A DNA stretch of 64,000 nt from Streptosporangium sp. NBC_01755 (lineage in GTDB: Bacteria > Actinomycetota > Actinomycetes > Streptosporangiales > Streptosporangiaceae), in contig NZ_CP109131.1 of NCBI RefSeq assembly GCF_035917995.1, positions 434,001 through 498,000 of the forward strand, read 5' to 3'. Below are positions 27,091-36,627 of this stretch, in pieces. The notes under the pieces were generated by a model. That model was given only the letters and a program-made list of their open reading frames with translations, was not told the DNA's origin and ran no database searches. Position 1 is the first letter of the stretch; each line of letters begins with the position of its first letter. Made by a program: the position numbers and the translations under genes.

Positions 27091-27156
27091 TCCCCAGATC
27101 TGACCTGGTCAGAGCCGACCAGCTCCCCAGGTCTGACCTGCTCAGAGCCGACCAGG
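27091..27156. repeat. Two 33-bp tandem repeats with hairpin potential
   Basis: Two near-identical 33-bp units each contain TCTGACCTG(G/C)TCAGA, a self-complementary core; a partial copy precedes them at 27076-27090. They lie between convergent genes and may act as a bidirectional terminator. Confidence 0.6.
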
Positions 27157-27228
27157 CCGCCCGGACGCCCCCGCCTCGGCGGCCCACGATCTCCCCCGCG
27201 CAAACCGCCCCCGAGCGGCCTCCCGCCG

Positions 27229-27882
27229 TTACGGGGCCTCGGCCGGCTCGTCGGGGAAGTCCGAGAGGCGGAGGCCGACCTCCCTGGCGGCGGCGACCCT
27301 GGCGTGATGGAGCATCCGGCTCCGGGACATGTTGCCGGTGTGCAGGGTGTACCGGACCACGAGGCCGTCGAGCATGCCGTCGATCCGCTCGGCCGAGCCC
27401 AGGGGGTCGTCGCAGATGAACTCGCCCGAGGCCACACCGTCGGAGATCACCCGGCCGAGGATCTCGATCCAGGCGCCCTCAAGCTCCAGCAGGATGGTGC
27501 GGACGTGCTCCTCGCGCACTCCCACGGCCCAGGCGTCGACCCAGAGGATCCAGCTCTGGTCGGATCGGGAGGCCGGGATGTAGAAGCGCAGGACACGGTC
27601 GAGGCGCTGGACGGCGGTGCCGGGACCCGCGACGATCTCCTTCAGCCGCTGGACCTCCGAGTCACTGGTGCTGCGGAGCATCTCGGTGATGAGATCGTCC
27701 TTGGTGGCGAAGTGGTAGTGGATCAGGCCGCCGCTCACGTTCGTCGCCCTGGCGATGTCGGCGACGCGGGTGCTGGCCAGCCCGCGCTCGAGCACGACCC
27801 GCCTGGCGGCTTCAAGGAGCTCCGCTCGGCGCTGGTCGGCCTGGTCGGCGCGGCGGCTGCGCGCTCCTCCTCCGCTGTGCAC
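27229..27882 (-). CDS. TetR/AcrR-family regulator
   Basis: The 217-residue protein has the N-terminal TetR helix-turn-helix (RRAELLEAARRVVLERGLAS, VADIARATNVSGGLIHYHFA, KDDLITEML) and a C-terminal ligand-binding helical domain (WILWVDAWAVGVREEHVRTI). Family members repress neighbouring genes and are released by a small ligand. The decayed catabolic block and the truncated glycosyltransferase are nearby, but no operator was identified. Confidence 0.9.
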   Translation of the reverse strand: MHSGGGARSRRADQADQRRAELLEAARRVVLERGLASTRVADIARATNVSGGLIHYHFATKDDLITEMLRSTSDSEVQRLKEIVAGPGTAVQRLDRVLRFYIPASRSDQSWILWVDAWAVGVREEHVRTILLELEGAWIEILGRVISDGVASGEFICDDPLGSAERIDGMLDGLVVRYTLHTGNMSRSRMLHHARVAAAREVGLRLSDFPDEPAEAP

Positions 27883-28044
27883 GGCGCAAGACTACAGCAG
27901 CGCGGGCCCGCCGCCTCCGTACTCCTGACCGGCTGATCAGTCAATGGCTCCGCCCCTGCCGCACCGACCGTATCCGGTCACCGCACGGGCGAGGAGAGCG
28001 GGAGCGGCACGGCGCCGGCCGCCCGGAGACAGTCCGTCCCGGAC

Positions 28045-28116
28045 GGCCGGCGTGCGGCTCAGCCGCAGCGGTACAGAGGGACCGGCCGGCGTGCCGGCTC
28101 AGCCGCAGCGGTACAG
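28045..28116. repeat. ~39-bp tandem duplication across the glycosyltransferase stop codon
   Basis: 28045-28076 and 28084-28116 are copies of the same 32-33 bases; the second contains the last codons and stop (28099) of the minus-strand glycosyltransferase gene. The copies differ by one inserted C. Confidence 0.7.
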
Positions 28117-29634
28117 GGACCGGTCGGCGGAACCGCCGTACTCCGACGCCTTGACCGCCGTGCAGTTGCCTCGCACCCACTCGGTCGCCCGGGAGCCACC
28201 CCCGTCGGGACCACCCCGGTCGTCTCCGGTCATCACGTACCTGAGCCGCCCCGAGGAGACGAGCCCTGCGAGCCGGTCCACGGTCATGGCGGGGTCACTC
28301 CCGGTGAAGCCGCCCATGGCGATGACGGGCAGCCCTGTCGACAGGATGGCCGAGGAGGCGCCCCGCGCGCTGCTCACCGCCACCAGCCAGGTCGCGCCGT
28401 CCCGGTGCTGCTTCAGGTATTCGATCATCTGCTGGTCCATCGCCCCGCCGGGGCCGCCCCGCATCCCGCCTCCGGCCGGGAGGCCGTCGCCCAGCTGCGG
28501 GGCGGCGTCACCGGTCGCCCCCCGCTGCGAATTCTGTCCCGGTACGCCGCTGGGAGGGCCCGCGTCACCCTCGGGGACTCCACCGGGGACTCCACCGGGG
28601 AAGCCGCCCCGCATGCCGCCGAAACCGCCGCTCCCGGCGGGACCCGCGGTGGGGTTGGTGCCGTTGACGGCCGAGCCGAGCGGGGTCAGCGCATAGGCGG
28701 CGGGCCCGGCGAGGCCGGCCGCCAGCCCGGTCGCCAGCGCGACGGCGGCGATCCGCAGCCTGAGCCGCGGCCCCAAGCGGGCCAGGAACAGCCCGGCGAC
28801 CGCCGTCACGGTGGTCGCGGCGACCGCCCAGGCCAGCCAGGGCACGAAGTCCGCGCTGCGGCGGAGCACGATGAACGCCCACGCCCCGGTGACCGCGATC
28901 CCCGCGGGCAGCACCCACGACCACGCCCTGGAGTGCCGGTAGGCCCTCCAGGTGAGCACCCCGCCGAGACCGGTCAGGGCGGCGACGGCCGGGGCCATCG
29001 CGGTGGAGTAGTACGGGTGGAAGGTACCGCTGGAGAAGCTGAACACGACGTAGTGGACCGCGAGCCAGCCGCCCCACAGCAGCAGGGCGATCCTGCCGCC
29101 GCGGAGCGGGCCGCGGGCGGTCAGGACCAGGCCCGCGACCAGGACGATCACGGCGAAGGGCAGCAGCCAGGAGATCTGCCCGGCCATGATGTCGTTGAAC
29201 AGGCGTCCGGCGCCCGCCTCGCCGCCGAACCCCATCCCGCCGCCCCGCCCCCCGCCGTTGCCGAAGATCCGTCCGAGGCCGTTGTAGCCGATGACGAGAT
29301 CCCAGACGGAGTTGTCGGTGCTGCCCCCGACGTAGGGGCGGCTCGCCGCGGGCCACGCGTCCACGATCACCATCCACCAGGCGCTGGAGGCCACCAGCGC
29401 GACACCCGCCGCGAGCAGGTGCCCGAGGCGGCGGAGCAGCGCCCCCGGAGCCATGGCCAGGTAGAGCGGGGCGAAGGCCGGGAGCACCAGGTAGGCCTGG
29501 AGCATCTTGGTGTTGAACGCCAGGCCGACGAACACCGCCGAGGCGACGAGCGTGCGCATCCGGCCGGTTCGTACCGCCTCCTGACAGAACCAGGCCGCGA
29601 CGAATTCGAGGGGTCGTCGCAACACAGTGATCAC
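28099..29634 (-). pseudogene. Membrane glycosyltransferase (GT39/ArnT-like), N-terminally truncated
   Basis: The frame codes for about 500 residues with many membrane helices, KMLQAYLVLPAFAPLYLAM near the start, a Gly/Met/Pro-rich loop and a C-terminal extracytoplasmic domain (IEYLKQHRDGATWLVAVSSA ... YVMTGDD), as in actinobacterial dolichyl-phosphate-mannose-type transferases. The normal first ~150 residues, including the acidic catalytic loop, are missing. The first ten codons (29604-29634) lie inside an inverted-repeat element. The protein is therefore unlikely to be an active transferase. Confidence 0.72.
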
Positions 29635-29715
29635 TTACTGGCGGTGGGAAGCACTCGGGTTCCAGGGATCGTCGCGACGGCTGATCCGTTCAGGGGGTGC
29701 GACGACCCCTTGAAT
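29604..29715. mobile_element. MITE-like 112-bp inverted-repeat element
   Basis: Ends ATTCGAGGGGTCGTCGCA (29604-29621) and the reverse complement of 29698-29715 match over 18 bp with one mismatch. Nothing is encoded between them. This is what remains of, or depends on, an IS with such ends. It forms the breakpoint of the truncated glycosyltransferase gene. Confidence 0.65.
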
Positions 29716-29741
29716 CCGCCCGGCCGGGGGCTCTCAAGCGG

Positions 29742-30596
29742 TCACCTCTTGGCGGGGGCGGAGAACGTCATGACCCCGAGGTGGCCGGCGCCCTCCCTGG
29801 TCAGCTTCATCAGCAGGCTGTCGTCGTAGAAGGAGTCGGAGTCGTTCCTCAGTCGCTGCCCGGTGTGGCCGGCGTACGGCCGCGCCGCGTAGACCCGGTC
29901 GGAGACCTTCTCGTCGAAGAACATCTGGGTGGTCAGCACCCGGGCGTTGCCGATGTGCACCATCGCGTGGATGTGCACGCTGCGCCCCTGGTACCAGCCC
30001 GGGTAGATCGTGACGAACTCCACGATGCCGTCGGCGTTGGTGACCTGGGCACCGCGCAGGTAGCGCCCCTCGTCGGTGGGCGTGCCGTCGCCCGCCCCCG
30101 GCCTCCGGCCGCCCGCCCCCGGGCCGCCGGGACCGCCGCTCGGCGGCACGCCGGTCGGGCGCTCCCCCGTGGGGCCGTCGCCGCCAACCGCCCGGGAGGC
30201 ACTCTCGAAACCGGAGTAGAGGCCTCCCGCGTCGCAGTGCCAGATCTCCACCACCGCGCTGGGAATCGGCTCACAGGTGGTGGCGTCCTGCACCCGGATC
30301 GCCACCCGCAGCGTGCTCCCCTGCCGGTCCTCGCGGATGTCGCTGCGGATCCTGTCCGCGTCGAAGTGGTACGGGCCCTGGGTGACCTCCTCGGTCAGGA
30401 CGCACGTCGACGCGTCCTCGAACAGCGCGGCCAGTCCGGTGGAGGACGCGGTGGTCGGCTGAACGGTCGCGGTGCCACCCGTGGTCGTCGCCACCTGCCT
30501 GGTGGTGCTCTCCGGCCCGGCGCAGGCGGCCAGCAGCGCCCCCAGGCCCACGGTGCCGAACCCGGCCAGGGCCGTCCTCCGGTCGATGTTCTTCAT
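29742..30596 (-). CDS. Intradiol ring-cleavage dioxygenase-like lipoprotein
   Basis: ATG 30596 lies behind GAGGAGG and gives 284 residues. The N-terminus MKNIDRRTALAGFG...LLAACAG combines an RR-type signal with a lipobox (LAAC). The dioxygenase domain has TQGPYHFDADRIRSDIREDR, AVVEIWHCDAGGLYSGF, FVTIYPGWYQGRSVHIH (iron-ligand Tyr and His) and RVYAARPYAGH, with a Gly/Pro-rich insert in the middle. Exported proteins of this kind are common in actinomycetes; the substrate is not known, and aromatic diols are an inference from the family. Confidence 0.85.
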   Translation of the reverse strand: MKNIDRRTALAGFGTVGLGALLAACAGPESTTRQVATTTGGTATVQPTTASSTGLAALFEDASTCVLTEEVTQGPYHFDADRIRSDIREDRQGSTLRVAIRVQDATTCEPIPSAVVEIWHCDAGGLYSGFESASRAVGGDGPTGERPTGVPPSGGPGGPGAGGRRPGAGDGTPTDEGRYLRGAQVTNADGIVEFVTIYPGWYQGRSVHIHAMVHIGNARVLTTQMFFDEKVSDRVYAARPYAGHTGQRLRNDSDSFYDDSLLMKLTREGAGHLGVMTFSAPAKR

Positions 30597-30682
30597 GGTG
30601 ATGTCCTCCTCGTATCGGTTCCCACGCTCACCGTGCCCTCTGCGATCTCGCTGAGCGAATTCTTGACGCCTGATGAGAGACC

Positions 30683-32083
30683 TCACGGCGCCGCGGGAAG
30701 GCGGGCGCGGACGGGGGAGCCCGGCAGGCGGAGGCGCGCGAGGGTTCCGCCCCCCTCGGCGTTCTCCAGTCCCACCTCTCCCCCGGCGTCGCGCACGGCC
30801 TTGGCCACGATGGCCAGACCCAGCCCCGACCCGGGCATGCTGCGGGCCGAGGACGACCGCCAGAACCTGTCGAACACATACGGCAGCTCCCCCTGGGGGA
30901 TGCCGGGACCGTGGTCCCTGACCGTCAGCTCGCCGTCGCGGAGCCGCACGCTCACCGGGCCTTCCTGCCCTTGCGAGAACTTCACCGCGTTGTCCAGCAG
31001 GTTCAGCACGGCCCGCTCCAGAGCGGCCTGGTCACCTCGCAGGTACCAGGGGCGCAGTTCCACCTCGATCGGGATGTCGGGGGCGCGCGGCCGCGCCCGG
31101 CGCACGGCCGCCTCGACGACGTCGTGGAAGGCGACCTCGACGTACGGCTCGTGCTCGTCCTCGGTGCGCGAGAGCTGCAGCAGGTCACCGACGAGCGTGG
31201 ACATCTCCTCGAACTGGGCCTTGAGGTTGGTCAGCAGCCTGCGCTTGGGGGCGGGGTCGAGCGGGCGCCCGGTGTTCTCGCTGCGCAGCAACAGGTCGAT
31301 GTTTGTGCGCAGGCTGGTGAGCGGGGTGCGCAACTCGTGCCCCGCGTCGGCGATCAGCCGTCGCTGGCGCTCGCGGGACCCGGCCAGCGCGGTGGTCATC
31401 GCGTTGAAGGAGACGCCGAGTCTGGCGATCTCGTCGGTGCCCTCGACGGGGATCCTGGTGTCGAGGTCCTCGGTCCTGGCGACGTACTCGACGGCCTCGG
31501 TCAGCCGGCCGACCGGGCGCAGTGCGGTGCGGGAGACCAGCAGCCCGGCCGAGGCCGCGCCGAGTACGCCGAGCGCAGCGACCCCGGCGAGTATCCAGGC
31601 GAGGGCGGCGAGGGTGGCGTGGACCTCCTCCAGCGACCGGGACTCCATGATCGCGAGGCCGGGCCCGACGTTCCTCGTCATCACCCGGACCTCCTCGCCG
31701 CCCTCGGTCACCCCGTTCCGGTAAGCCCTCGTGCCCGGCAGGGCATGGGTCAGGGCCAGATCGGCCGGGGTGACCCTGACGGGAGTGGCGCCCACGACGC
31801 ACCGGCCGCCGTCCGCGTAGATCAGCTGGGTGGGCGGGAGGCGGAGCGGCGGCCTGCGCTCGTCGATGAGCTCCCTCGGACCCTTCAGCCCTCCCGAGCA
31901 GTACGCCTCGATCCACTCGATGCCCTGCGGCCCCTTCTGCACGCCCAGGGAGCGCTCCACCTGCCGCAGCAGTTCTGCCCTGACGACGAACCAGCACAGC
32001 ACCGCGCACACCGCGATCGCCAGCGCCACGGCCGCCGCCACCAGCAGGGTCAGCCGCGAGCGCAGGGAGCGGCGACCGTTCAC
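30683..32083 (-). CDS. Sensor histidine kinase (MprB-like)
   Basis: The GTG start at 32083 overlaps the response regulator stop by four bases. The 466-residue protein has a transmembrane helix (residues about 10-33), an extracytoplasmic sensor domain of about 120 residues, a second helix ([20 protein letters not shown]), HAMP, the phosphorylated histidine in [21 protein letters not shown], and the HATPase boxes [18 protein letters not shown] and [13 protein letters not shown]. It signals to the regulator encoded just upstream. Confidence 0.93.
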   Translation of the reverse strand: MNGRRSLRSRLTLLVAAAVALAIAVCAVLCWFVVRAELLRQVERSLGVQKGPQGIEWIEAYCSGGLKGPRELIDERRPPLRLPPTQLIYADGGRCVVGATPVRVTPADLALTHALPGTRAYRNGVTEGGEEVRVMTRNVGPGLAIMESRSLEEVHATLAALAWILAGVAALGVLGAASAGLLVSRTALRPVGRLTEAVEYVARTEDLDTRIPVEGTDEIARLGVSFNAMTTALAGSRERQRRLIADAGHELRTPLTSLRTNIDLLLRSENTGRPLDPAPKRRLLTNLKAQFEEMSTLVGDLLQLSRTEDEHEPYVEVAFHDVVEAAVRRARPRAPDIPIEVELRPWYLRGDQAALERAVLNLLDNAVKFSQGQEGPVSVRLRDGELTVRDHGPGIPQGELPYVFDRFWRSSSARSMPGSGLGLAIVAKAVRDAGGEVGLENAEGGGTLARLRLPGSPVRARLPAAP

Positions 32084-32796
32084 GCGGAGTTCCGCAGCAC
32101 GTAGCCGACCCCCCGGACCGTGTGGATCAGCCGGGGACGCCCGCCGCTCTCGGTCTTGCGGCGCAGGTACATGACGTAGACGTCGAGGGAGTTGGAGGAG
32201 GGCTCGAAGTCGAAGCCCCACACCTCGCTGAGGATCTGCTCGCGGGTGAGCACCTGACGGGGATGGACCATGAGCAGCTCCAGCAGCAGGTACTCGGTAC
32301 GGGTCAGCTCCAGCCGCTCGCCCGCCCTGGTGACCTCGCGGCTGGCGATGTCCATCCGCAGGTCGCCGAAGGCCAGGCGCGCGCCGTCCTCGGCCGCGGG
32401 CGCGCTCAGCGCGCCGCGCCGCAGCAGCGCCCTGACCCGCGCCAGCAGCTCGTCCAGCTCGAACGGCTTGACCAGGTAGTCGTCGGCTCCCGCGTCCAGG
32501 CCCGACACCCGGTCGCCCACGGCGTCGCGGGCGGTGAGCATGAGCACCGGCAGCTGACCGCCCGCCGCCCTGAGCCTGCGGCAGGCGGTCAGCCCGTCCA
32601 GCCGGGGCATCATCACATCCAGCAGGACCAGCTCGTACGGCTCCCGCTCCAGCGTCTCCAGCGCCTCCTGTCCGTCCGAGGCCACGCCGACCCGGTAGCC
32701 CTCGAACTCCAGGCTGCTCTGCAGCGCCTCCCTGAGCGCGGGCTCGTCGTCCACGACCAGCACCCGCGCCGCCTCACCGTCACCCATGGCCCTCAC
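32080..32796 (-). CDS. OmpR-family response regulator (MprA-like)
   Basis: The 238-residue protein (ATG 32796; MGDGEA at 32787 is an alternative start) has the receiver domain ([14 protein letters not shown], phospho-Asp in [14 protein letters not shown], Lys in DDYLVKPF) and a winged-helix DNA-binding domain ([24 protein letters not shown]-like [11 protein letters not shown]). It is transcribed first in the pair, with the kinase overlapping by 4 bp. The adjacent exported dioxygenase may be a target (inference). Confidence 0.93.
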   Translation of the reverse strand: MRAMGDGEAARVLVVDDEPALREALQSSLEFEGYRVGVASDGQEALETLEREPYELVLLDVMMPRLDGLTACRRLRAAGGQLPVLMLTARDAVGDRVSGLDAGADDYLVKPFELDELLARVRALLRRGALSAPAAEDGARLAFGDLRMDIASREVTRAGERLELTRTEYLLLELLMVHPRQVLTREQILSEVWGFDFEPSSNSLDVYVMYLRRKTESGGRPRLIHTVRGVGYVLRNSA

Positions 32797-32858
32797 GTTA
32801 GACGCTCATCATGAGAACCCGATGAACACCTCCGGCCCCCTTGCCCAGGCCGGACGGG

Positions 32859-32902
32859 CTCAGGTGAGCAGCGCCATGGCCTCAGGTGAGCAGCGCCATG
32901 GC
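32859..32902. repeat. Perfect 22-bp tandem duplication at a gene 3' end
   Basis: Two identical 22-bp units (32859-32880 and 32881-32902) each contain the last six codons and stop (AMALLT*) of the minus-strand oxidoreductase. The stop at 32882-32884 is used; the outer copy is untranslated. Confidence 0.85.
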
Positions 32903-34396
32903 GGCGTTGTGGCCGGGGATGCCGCTGACGCCGCCGCCGCGCCGCGCGCCCGCCCCGCAGAGCAGGACGCGCTCGAAGTCGGTCTCCACGCCCCAGCGCC
33001 CCGGTTCCCCGTACGGCCAGGACAGGTCGCGGTGGAAGATGTGGCCGCCCGGCAGGCCCGCCTCGGCCTCCAGGTCGACCGGTGTCTTGGCCTCCAGGCA
33101 GAGGCTGCCGTCCGGGGCGCGCAGCAGGCAGTCCTCGACGGGTTCCGCGAGCACCCGGTTCATCGAGGCGAGCGTGGCGCGCAGCGCGGCCTCGCGCGCC
33201 CCGGCCGGGTCGTCGCGGAACAGCCTGGCCGGCATGTGCAGGCCGAACAGCGTCATCGTGTGGGCTCCGGCCTCCCGCAGCCCCCGGCCGAGGATGGACG
33301 GGTCGGTCAGCGAGTGGCAGTAGACCTCGGCCGGGGGCAGGGTGGGGATCCGCCCGGCCGACGCCTCCGCGTACGCCCGGGCGAGCTGGTCGCGGCCCTC
33401 GTTGATGTGGAAGGTGCCGCTGAACGCGGCCTCGGGGTCCACACCGGGGTCCCTCAGGCGCGGCAGCCGCGACAGCACCATGTTGACCTTGAGCTGGGCG
33501 CCCTCCGGGGCGGGCTCGGCACCGCCAAGGAGCCGGGCGAGCACGGCGGGCGGCACGTTGGCCAGCACCCGCTCGCCCACCACCGTGTGCTCCCCGCCCT
33601 CGTCGCGGAAGACGACCTCGCCCGAGGCGTCGACCGCGAGGACCTCCGCGCCGGTCAGGATCTCAGCCCCCGCGGCGCGGGCGGCGTCGGCGAGCGCGCC
33701 GGAGACCGCGCCCATGCCGCCGACGGGGACGTTCCAGTCACCGGTCCCGTCGCCGATCACGTGGTAGAGCAGGCACCGGTTGGCCGACAGGCCCGGGTCC
33801 GAGGGGTCGGCGAAGGTGCCGATGAGGGCGTCGGTGAGGACCACCCCGCGCACGGTGTCGTCGGCGAACCGCTCGTCCACCACCTCACCGATCGGCCGCT
33901 CGAACAGGTCACGCCACGCCTCGTCGCCGACGAGGCGCCGCATCGCCGCGCGGTCGGCGAGGGGTTCCAGCAGCGTCGGCGCGACCTTCCCGGCCACGTC
34001 GGCGGTCATCCGGTAGAAGCGGCGCCACGCGTCCAGCTCACCGGTGCCCCCGGTGACCCTGGCGAAGGAGGCGGCGGTCCGCGCGGCGTCGCCGTTGTCG
34101 ACCAGCAGCCCGCTCTCCCCCACCGGCGTGTACGAGGCGTAGCGGCGTCGGCGCAGCGTGACATTGAGCCCCAGATCGGCCACGACCTTGGCGGGCAGCA
34201 GGCTGACCAGGTACGAGTAGCGCGAGAGCCGTGCGTCGACCCCGGGGAACGCCCGCGCCGACACGGCGAGACCACCGACGTGGTCGAGGCGCTCCAGGAC
34301 GAGGACGCGCCGGCCCGCGCGGGCGAGGTAGGCGGCGGCGACCAGGCCGTTGTGGCCGCCTCCGACGATCACTGCTTCATAGCGAGAGCGGAGCAC
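32882..34396 (-). CDS. FAD-dependent phytoene-dehydrogenase-like oxidoreductase (PYROXD2 type)
   Basis: The 504-residue protein starts with a GTG (34396) and shows a dinucleotide-binding motif, VIVGGGHNGLVAAAYLARAG followed by VLVLERLDHVGG. Further on come IGDGTGDWNVPVGGMGAVSGAL and the C-terminal FAD motif GAGARRGGGVSGIPGHNAA. This is the pattern of carotenoid/amine-oxidase-like dehydrogenases of the PYROXD2 group, not of carotenoid cluster enzymes (no crtB or crtE nearby). Its start overlaps the LysR 3' end by 20 bp. Substrate unknown. Confidence 0.88.
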   Translation of the reverse strand: MLRSRYEAVIVGGGHNGLVAAAYLARAGRRVLVLERLDHVGGLAVSARAFPGVDARLSRYSYLVSLLPAKVVADLGLNVTLRRRRYASYTPVGESGLLVDNGDAARTAASFARVTGGTGELDAWRRFYRMTADVAGKVAPTLLEPLADRAAMRRLVGDEAWRDLFERPIGEVVDERFADDTVRGVVLTDALIGTFADPSDPGLSANRCLLYHVIGDGTGDWNVPVGGMGAVSGALADAARAAGAEILTGAEVLAVDASGEVVFRDEGGEHTVVGERVLANVPPAVLARLLGGAEPAPEGAQLKVNMVLSRLPRLRDPGVDPEAAFSGTFHINEGRDQLARAYAEASAGRIPTLPPAEVYCHSLTDPSILGRGLREAGAHTMTLFGLHMPARLFRDDPAGAREAALRATLASMNRVLAEPVEDCLLRAPDGSLCLEAKTPVDLEAEAGLPGGHIFHRDLSWPYGEPGRWGVETDFERVLLCGAGARRGGGVSGIPGHNAAMALLT

Positions 34397-35336
34397 GAGA
34401 CTTCCCTGCGGGTTGGGGGGACGGCGAGGCCGGGGGCTCCGGCCGCTCGGCGGCGGAGAGGGTGATTTTCAGCAGGGTGGCGGCGGGGCCGCTGGGGGTG
34501 CGACCTCGGCGCCAGACCGCCCGAAGGCGGCGCGCGAGGTCGATGTCCCTGGTGGGCACCTCGATCAGGCGGCCGGTGGCCAGCTCGGCCTCCACCGCGT
34601 AGCCGCTGAGCACGGCCGGGGCCGCGCCCTCTCGGGCGGCGCCCTTGACCGCGGCGTTGGAGCCGAGCTCCAGCTTCGGGGCGGCGACAACGTGGCCGGT
34701 CAGCGCGAGGTCCAGCGTCTCACGGGTGCCCGACCCCTGCTCCCGCACGACCAGCGGGGTGGCGGCCAGCTCGGCGGCGAGCAGCGGGGTACGGCGGCGC
34801 GCCCACGGATGGCCCGGCGCGACCACCACCACGAGCCGGTCCGTGGCCACCACCCGCGACACCAGCCCTGACGGCACCGAGGGGCCCTCCACGAACCCGA
34901 GCTCGATCTCGCCGCCGATCAGCTTCGCCACCTCTGCCGAGTTCTGCACGTCCAAGCCGACCTGGACCTGGGGCTCACGATTCTGGAGCTCTCCCAGCCA
35001 GCGCGGCAGCAGGTACTCGGCCACGGTCATGCTGGCGGCGATGTGCAGGTGGGCGGCCCTGCCGCGCCGTACCGCCTCCACCCCCCTCATGAGCTCCTCG
35101 GCCGCCGCCAGCACCTGCGCGGCCCAGGCCGAGACCATCGCGCCCTGCGGGGTGAGGACGGAGCCTCGCGGGGTGCGTTCCAGCAGTTCCAGCCCAAGGC
35201 GTCGTTCCAGCAGCGAGATGCGCTTGCTCACCGACGGCTGTGCGATGCCCGCGGCCCGGGCTGCCTGGCCGAGGCTGCCCAGGCGTTCCACATCGACGAG
35301 CAGGCGCAGGGACTCGATGTCGGGCAGCTCACTCAT
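34377..35336 (-). CDS. LysR-family transcriptional regulator
   Basis: The 319-residue protein begins ESLRLLVDVERLGSLGQAAR, then AQPSVSKRISLLERRLGLEL, the winged helix-turn-helix of LysR proteins, followed by a periplasmic-binding-type effector domain (VVVVAPGHPWARR, VREQGSGTRETLDLAL). The subgroup resembles CysB/CbbR-like regulators often divergent from YeiH permeases, and exactly that gene is divergent here, 70 bp away. Confidence 0.92.
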   Translation of the reverse strand: MSELPDIESLRLLVDVERLGSLGQAARAAGIAQPSVSKRISLLERRLGLELLERTPRGSVLTPQGAMVSAWAAQVLAAAEELMRGVEAVRRGRAAHLHIAASMTVAEYLLPRWLGELQNREPQVQVGLDVQNSAEVAKLIGGEIELGFVEGPSVPSGLVSRVVATDRLVVVVAPGHPWARRRTPLLAAELAATPLVVREQGSGTRETLDLALTGHVVAAPKLELGSNAAVKGAAREGAAPAVLSGYAVEAELATGRLIEVPTRDIDLARRLRAVWRRGRTPSGPAATLLKITLSAAERPEPPASPSPQPAGKSRAPLSL

Positions 35337-35406
35337 AGCCCCAGGCTATGACCTACCAGTAAGGAGACGGGTACCGGCCCCGCCGTACCACGCCGACACT
35401 CGGACC

Positions 35407-36504
35407 ATGTTCTCCTCCCCGCCCACCCGTTCACCGGAACCTCCCCGGCGGTCCCACCCGGTGCCCGCGGGGACGGGCCTGGCACCGGCGACGGCATCGG
35501 CATCGGCATCGGCATCGGGGCTCGGGGGGCTCGCGCCGGGGCTCGGGGCCGTGGCCGTCGCGGTGGTGCTGGCCACGGCCACGACCCGGATCGTGCCCGA
35601 GGTGAGCGCCGCCGTGATCGCGGTGGCGTTCGGGGTCGCGCTCACCAACCTCGGCGGCCTGCACCGTTCGCTGGCCCCCGGGCTGAGGTTCGTCTCCCGC
35701 CGGGTGCTCCGCCTGGCGATCGTGCTGCTCGGGCTGCAGATCGCACTGCCGGAGCTGCTGGCGCTCGGCTGGCCGGTGCTGGCGGTGGTCGCGACGGGGA
35801 CCGGTGTCACGTTCGCGGCGACGCGGTGGATCGGAGTCCGGGTCGGGGTGAGCCCGCGCAGGTCCCTGCTGATCGCGACCGGCGTGTCCGTCTGCGGGGC
35901 GGCGGCGGTGGCCGCCATGCACGAGGTCGCCGGAAGCGACGACGACGACGTGGCGGCCGCGGTCGGCGTGGTCGTCCTGTACGGCAGTGCCTCGATCGTC
36001 GCGCTGCCGCTGCTCGCGGGATCGCTGGGCCTGACACCGCACCAGCTGGGCATGTGGGCCGGCGCCTCGGTCCATGAGGTCGCGCAGGTCGCGGCCATCG
36101 GCGCGGCGGCCGGCGCGGGAGTCCTGGTGAGCGCGGTGGCCGTCAAGCTGGTCCGGGTCGTCCTGCTGGCCCCGATCGTCGGCCTCACCTCCGCCGCCCT
36201 GCGCTCTGCCTCGACGGAGCCTCCGGAGGCCGGGCGGACGGCAGGCCGGCCTCCGGTGCTGCCGTTGTTCGTCGCCGGCTTCGTCGTGGCCGTGGCGGCG
36301 CGGAGCCTGGGCGCGGTGCCACCCGAGGTCACGCGGGCCGTCCCCGGTCTGACGGCGACGCTGCTCGCGGCGGCGCTCTTCGCCCTGGGCACCGGTGTCG
36401 ATCTCCGGAAGCTCGTGCGGGGCGGGCGGTCACTGCTCCTGGGCGGGATCGCCACGGCCATCATCGGCTGGATCTCACTGATCGGAGTCATACTCATTAG
36501 CTGA
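35407..36504 (+). CDS. YeiH/UPF0324-family membrane protein (putative sulfate/anion exporter)
   Basis: The 365-residue protein has about ten hydrophobic segments and the family motifs GVALTNLGGLHRSLAPGLRF, RVLRLAIVLLGLQIAL, VCGAAAVAAMHEVAG, GMWAGASVHEVAQVAAIGAA and FALGTGVDLRKLVRGGRSLL. A low-complexity Pro/Ala/Ser leader precedes the first helix. UPF0324 members are membrane proteins of debated substrate (sulfate, sulfite or taurine-derived ions suggested). The divergent LysR gene is the probable regulator. Confidence 0.9.
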   Translation: MFSSPPTRSPEPPRRSHPVPAGTGLAPATASASASASGLGGLAPGLGAVAVAVVLATATTRIVPEVSAAVIAVAFGVALTNLGGLHRSLAPGLRFVSRRVLRLAIVLLGLQIALPELLALGWPVLAVVATGTGVTFAATRWIGVRVGVSPRRSLLIATGVSVCGAAAVAAMHEVAGSDDDDVAAAVGVVVLYGSASIVALPLLAGSLGLTPHQLGMWAGASVHEVAQVAAIGAAAGAGVLVSAVAVKLVRVVLLAPIVGLTSAALRSASTEPPEAGRTAGRPPVLPLFVAGFVVAVAARSLGAVPPEVTRAVPGLTATLLAAALFALGTGVDLRKLVRGGRSLLLGGIATAIIGWISLIGVILIS

Positions 36505-36557
36505 TCTTTAAGTAGACGTCTCCCGGCAACCGCCGTAACGTGCTCTTTTTGGGGAAG

Positions 36558-36576
36558 ACGGTGTCGTTTACACCGT
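36558..36576 (+). promoter_or_regulatory. Candidate operator upstream of psuG
   Basis: ACGGTGT and ACACCGT form a perfect 7-bp inverted repeat around 5 bases, about 50 bp before the psuG start in an AT-richer stretch. This may be the site of a sugar-responsive repressor; no regulator gene is adjacent. Confidence 0.4.
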
Positions 36577-36627
36577 TCCAAAAGCAAGCAACGATTACGA
36601 GCTCGGACAAGGAGACAGAACCAGCTC

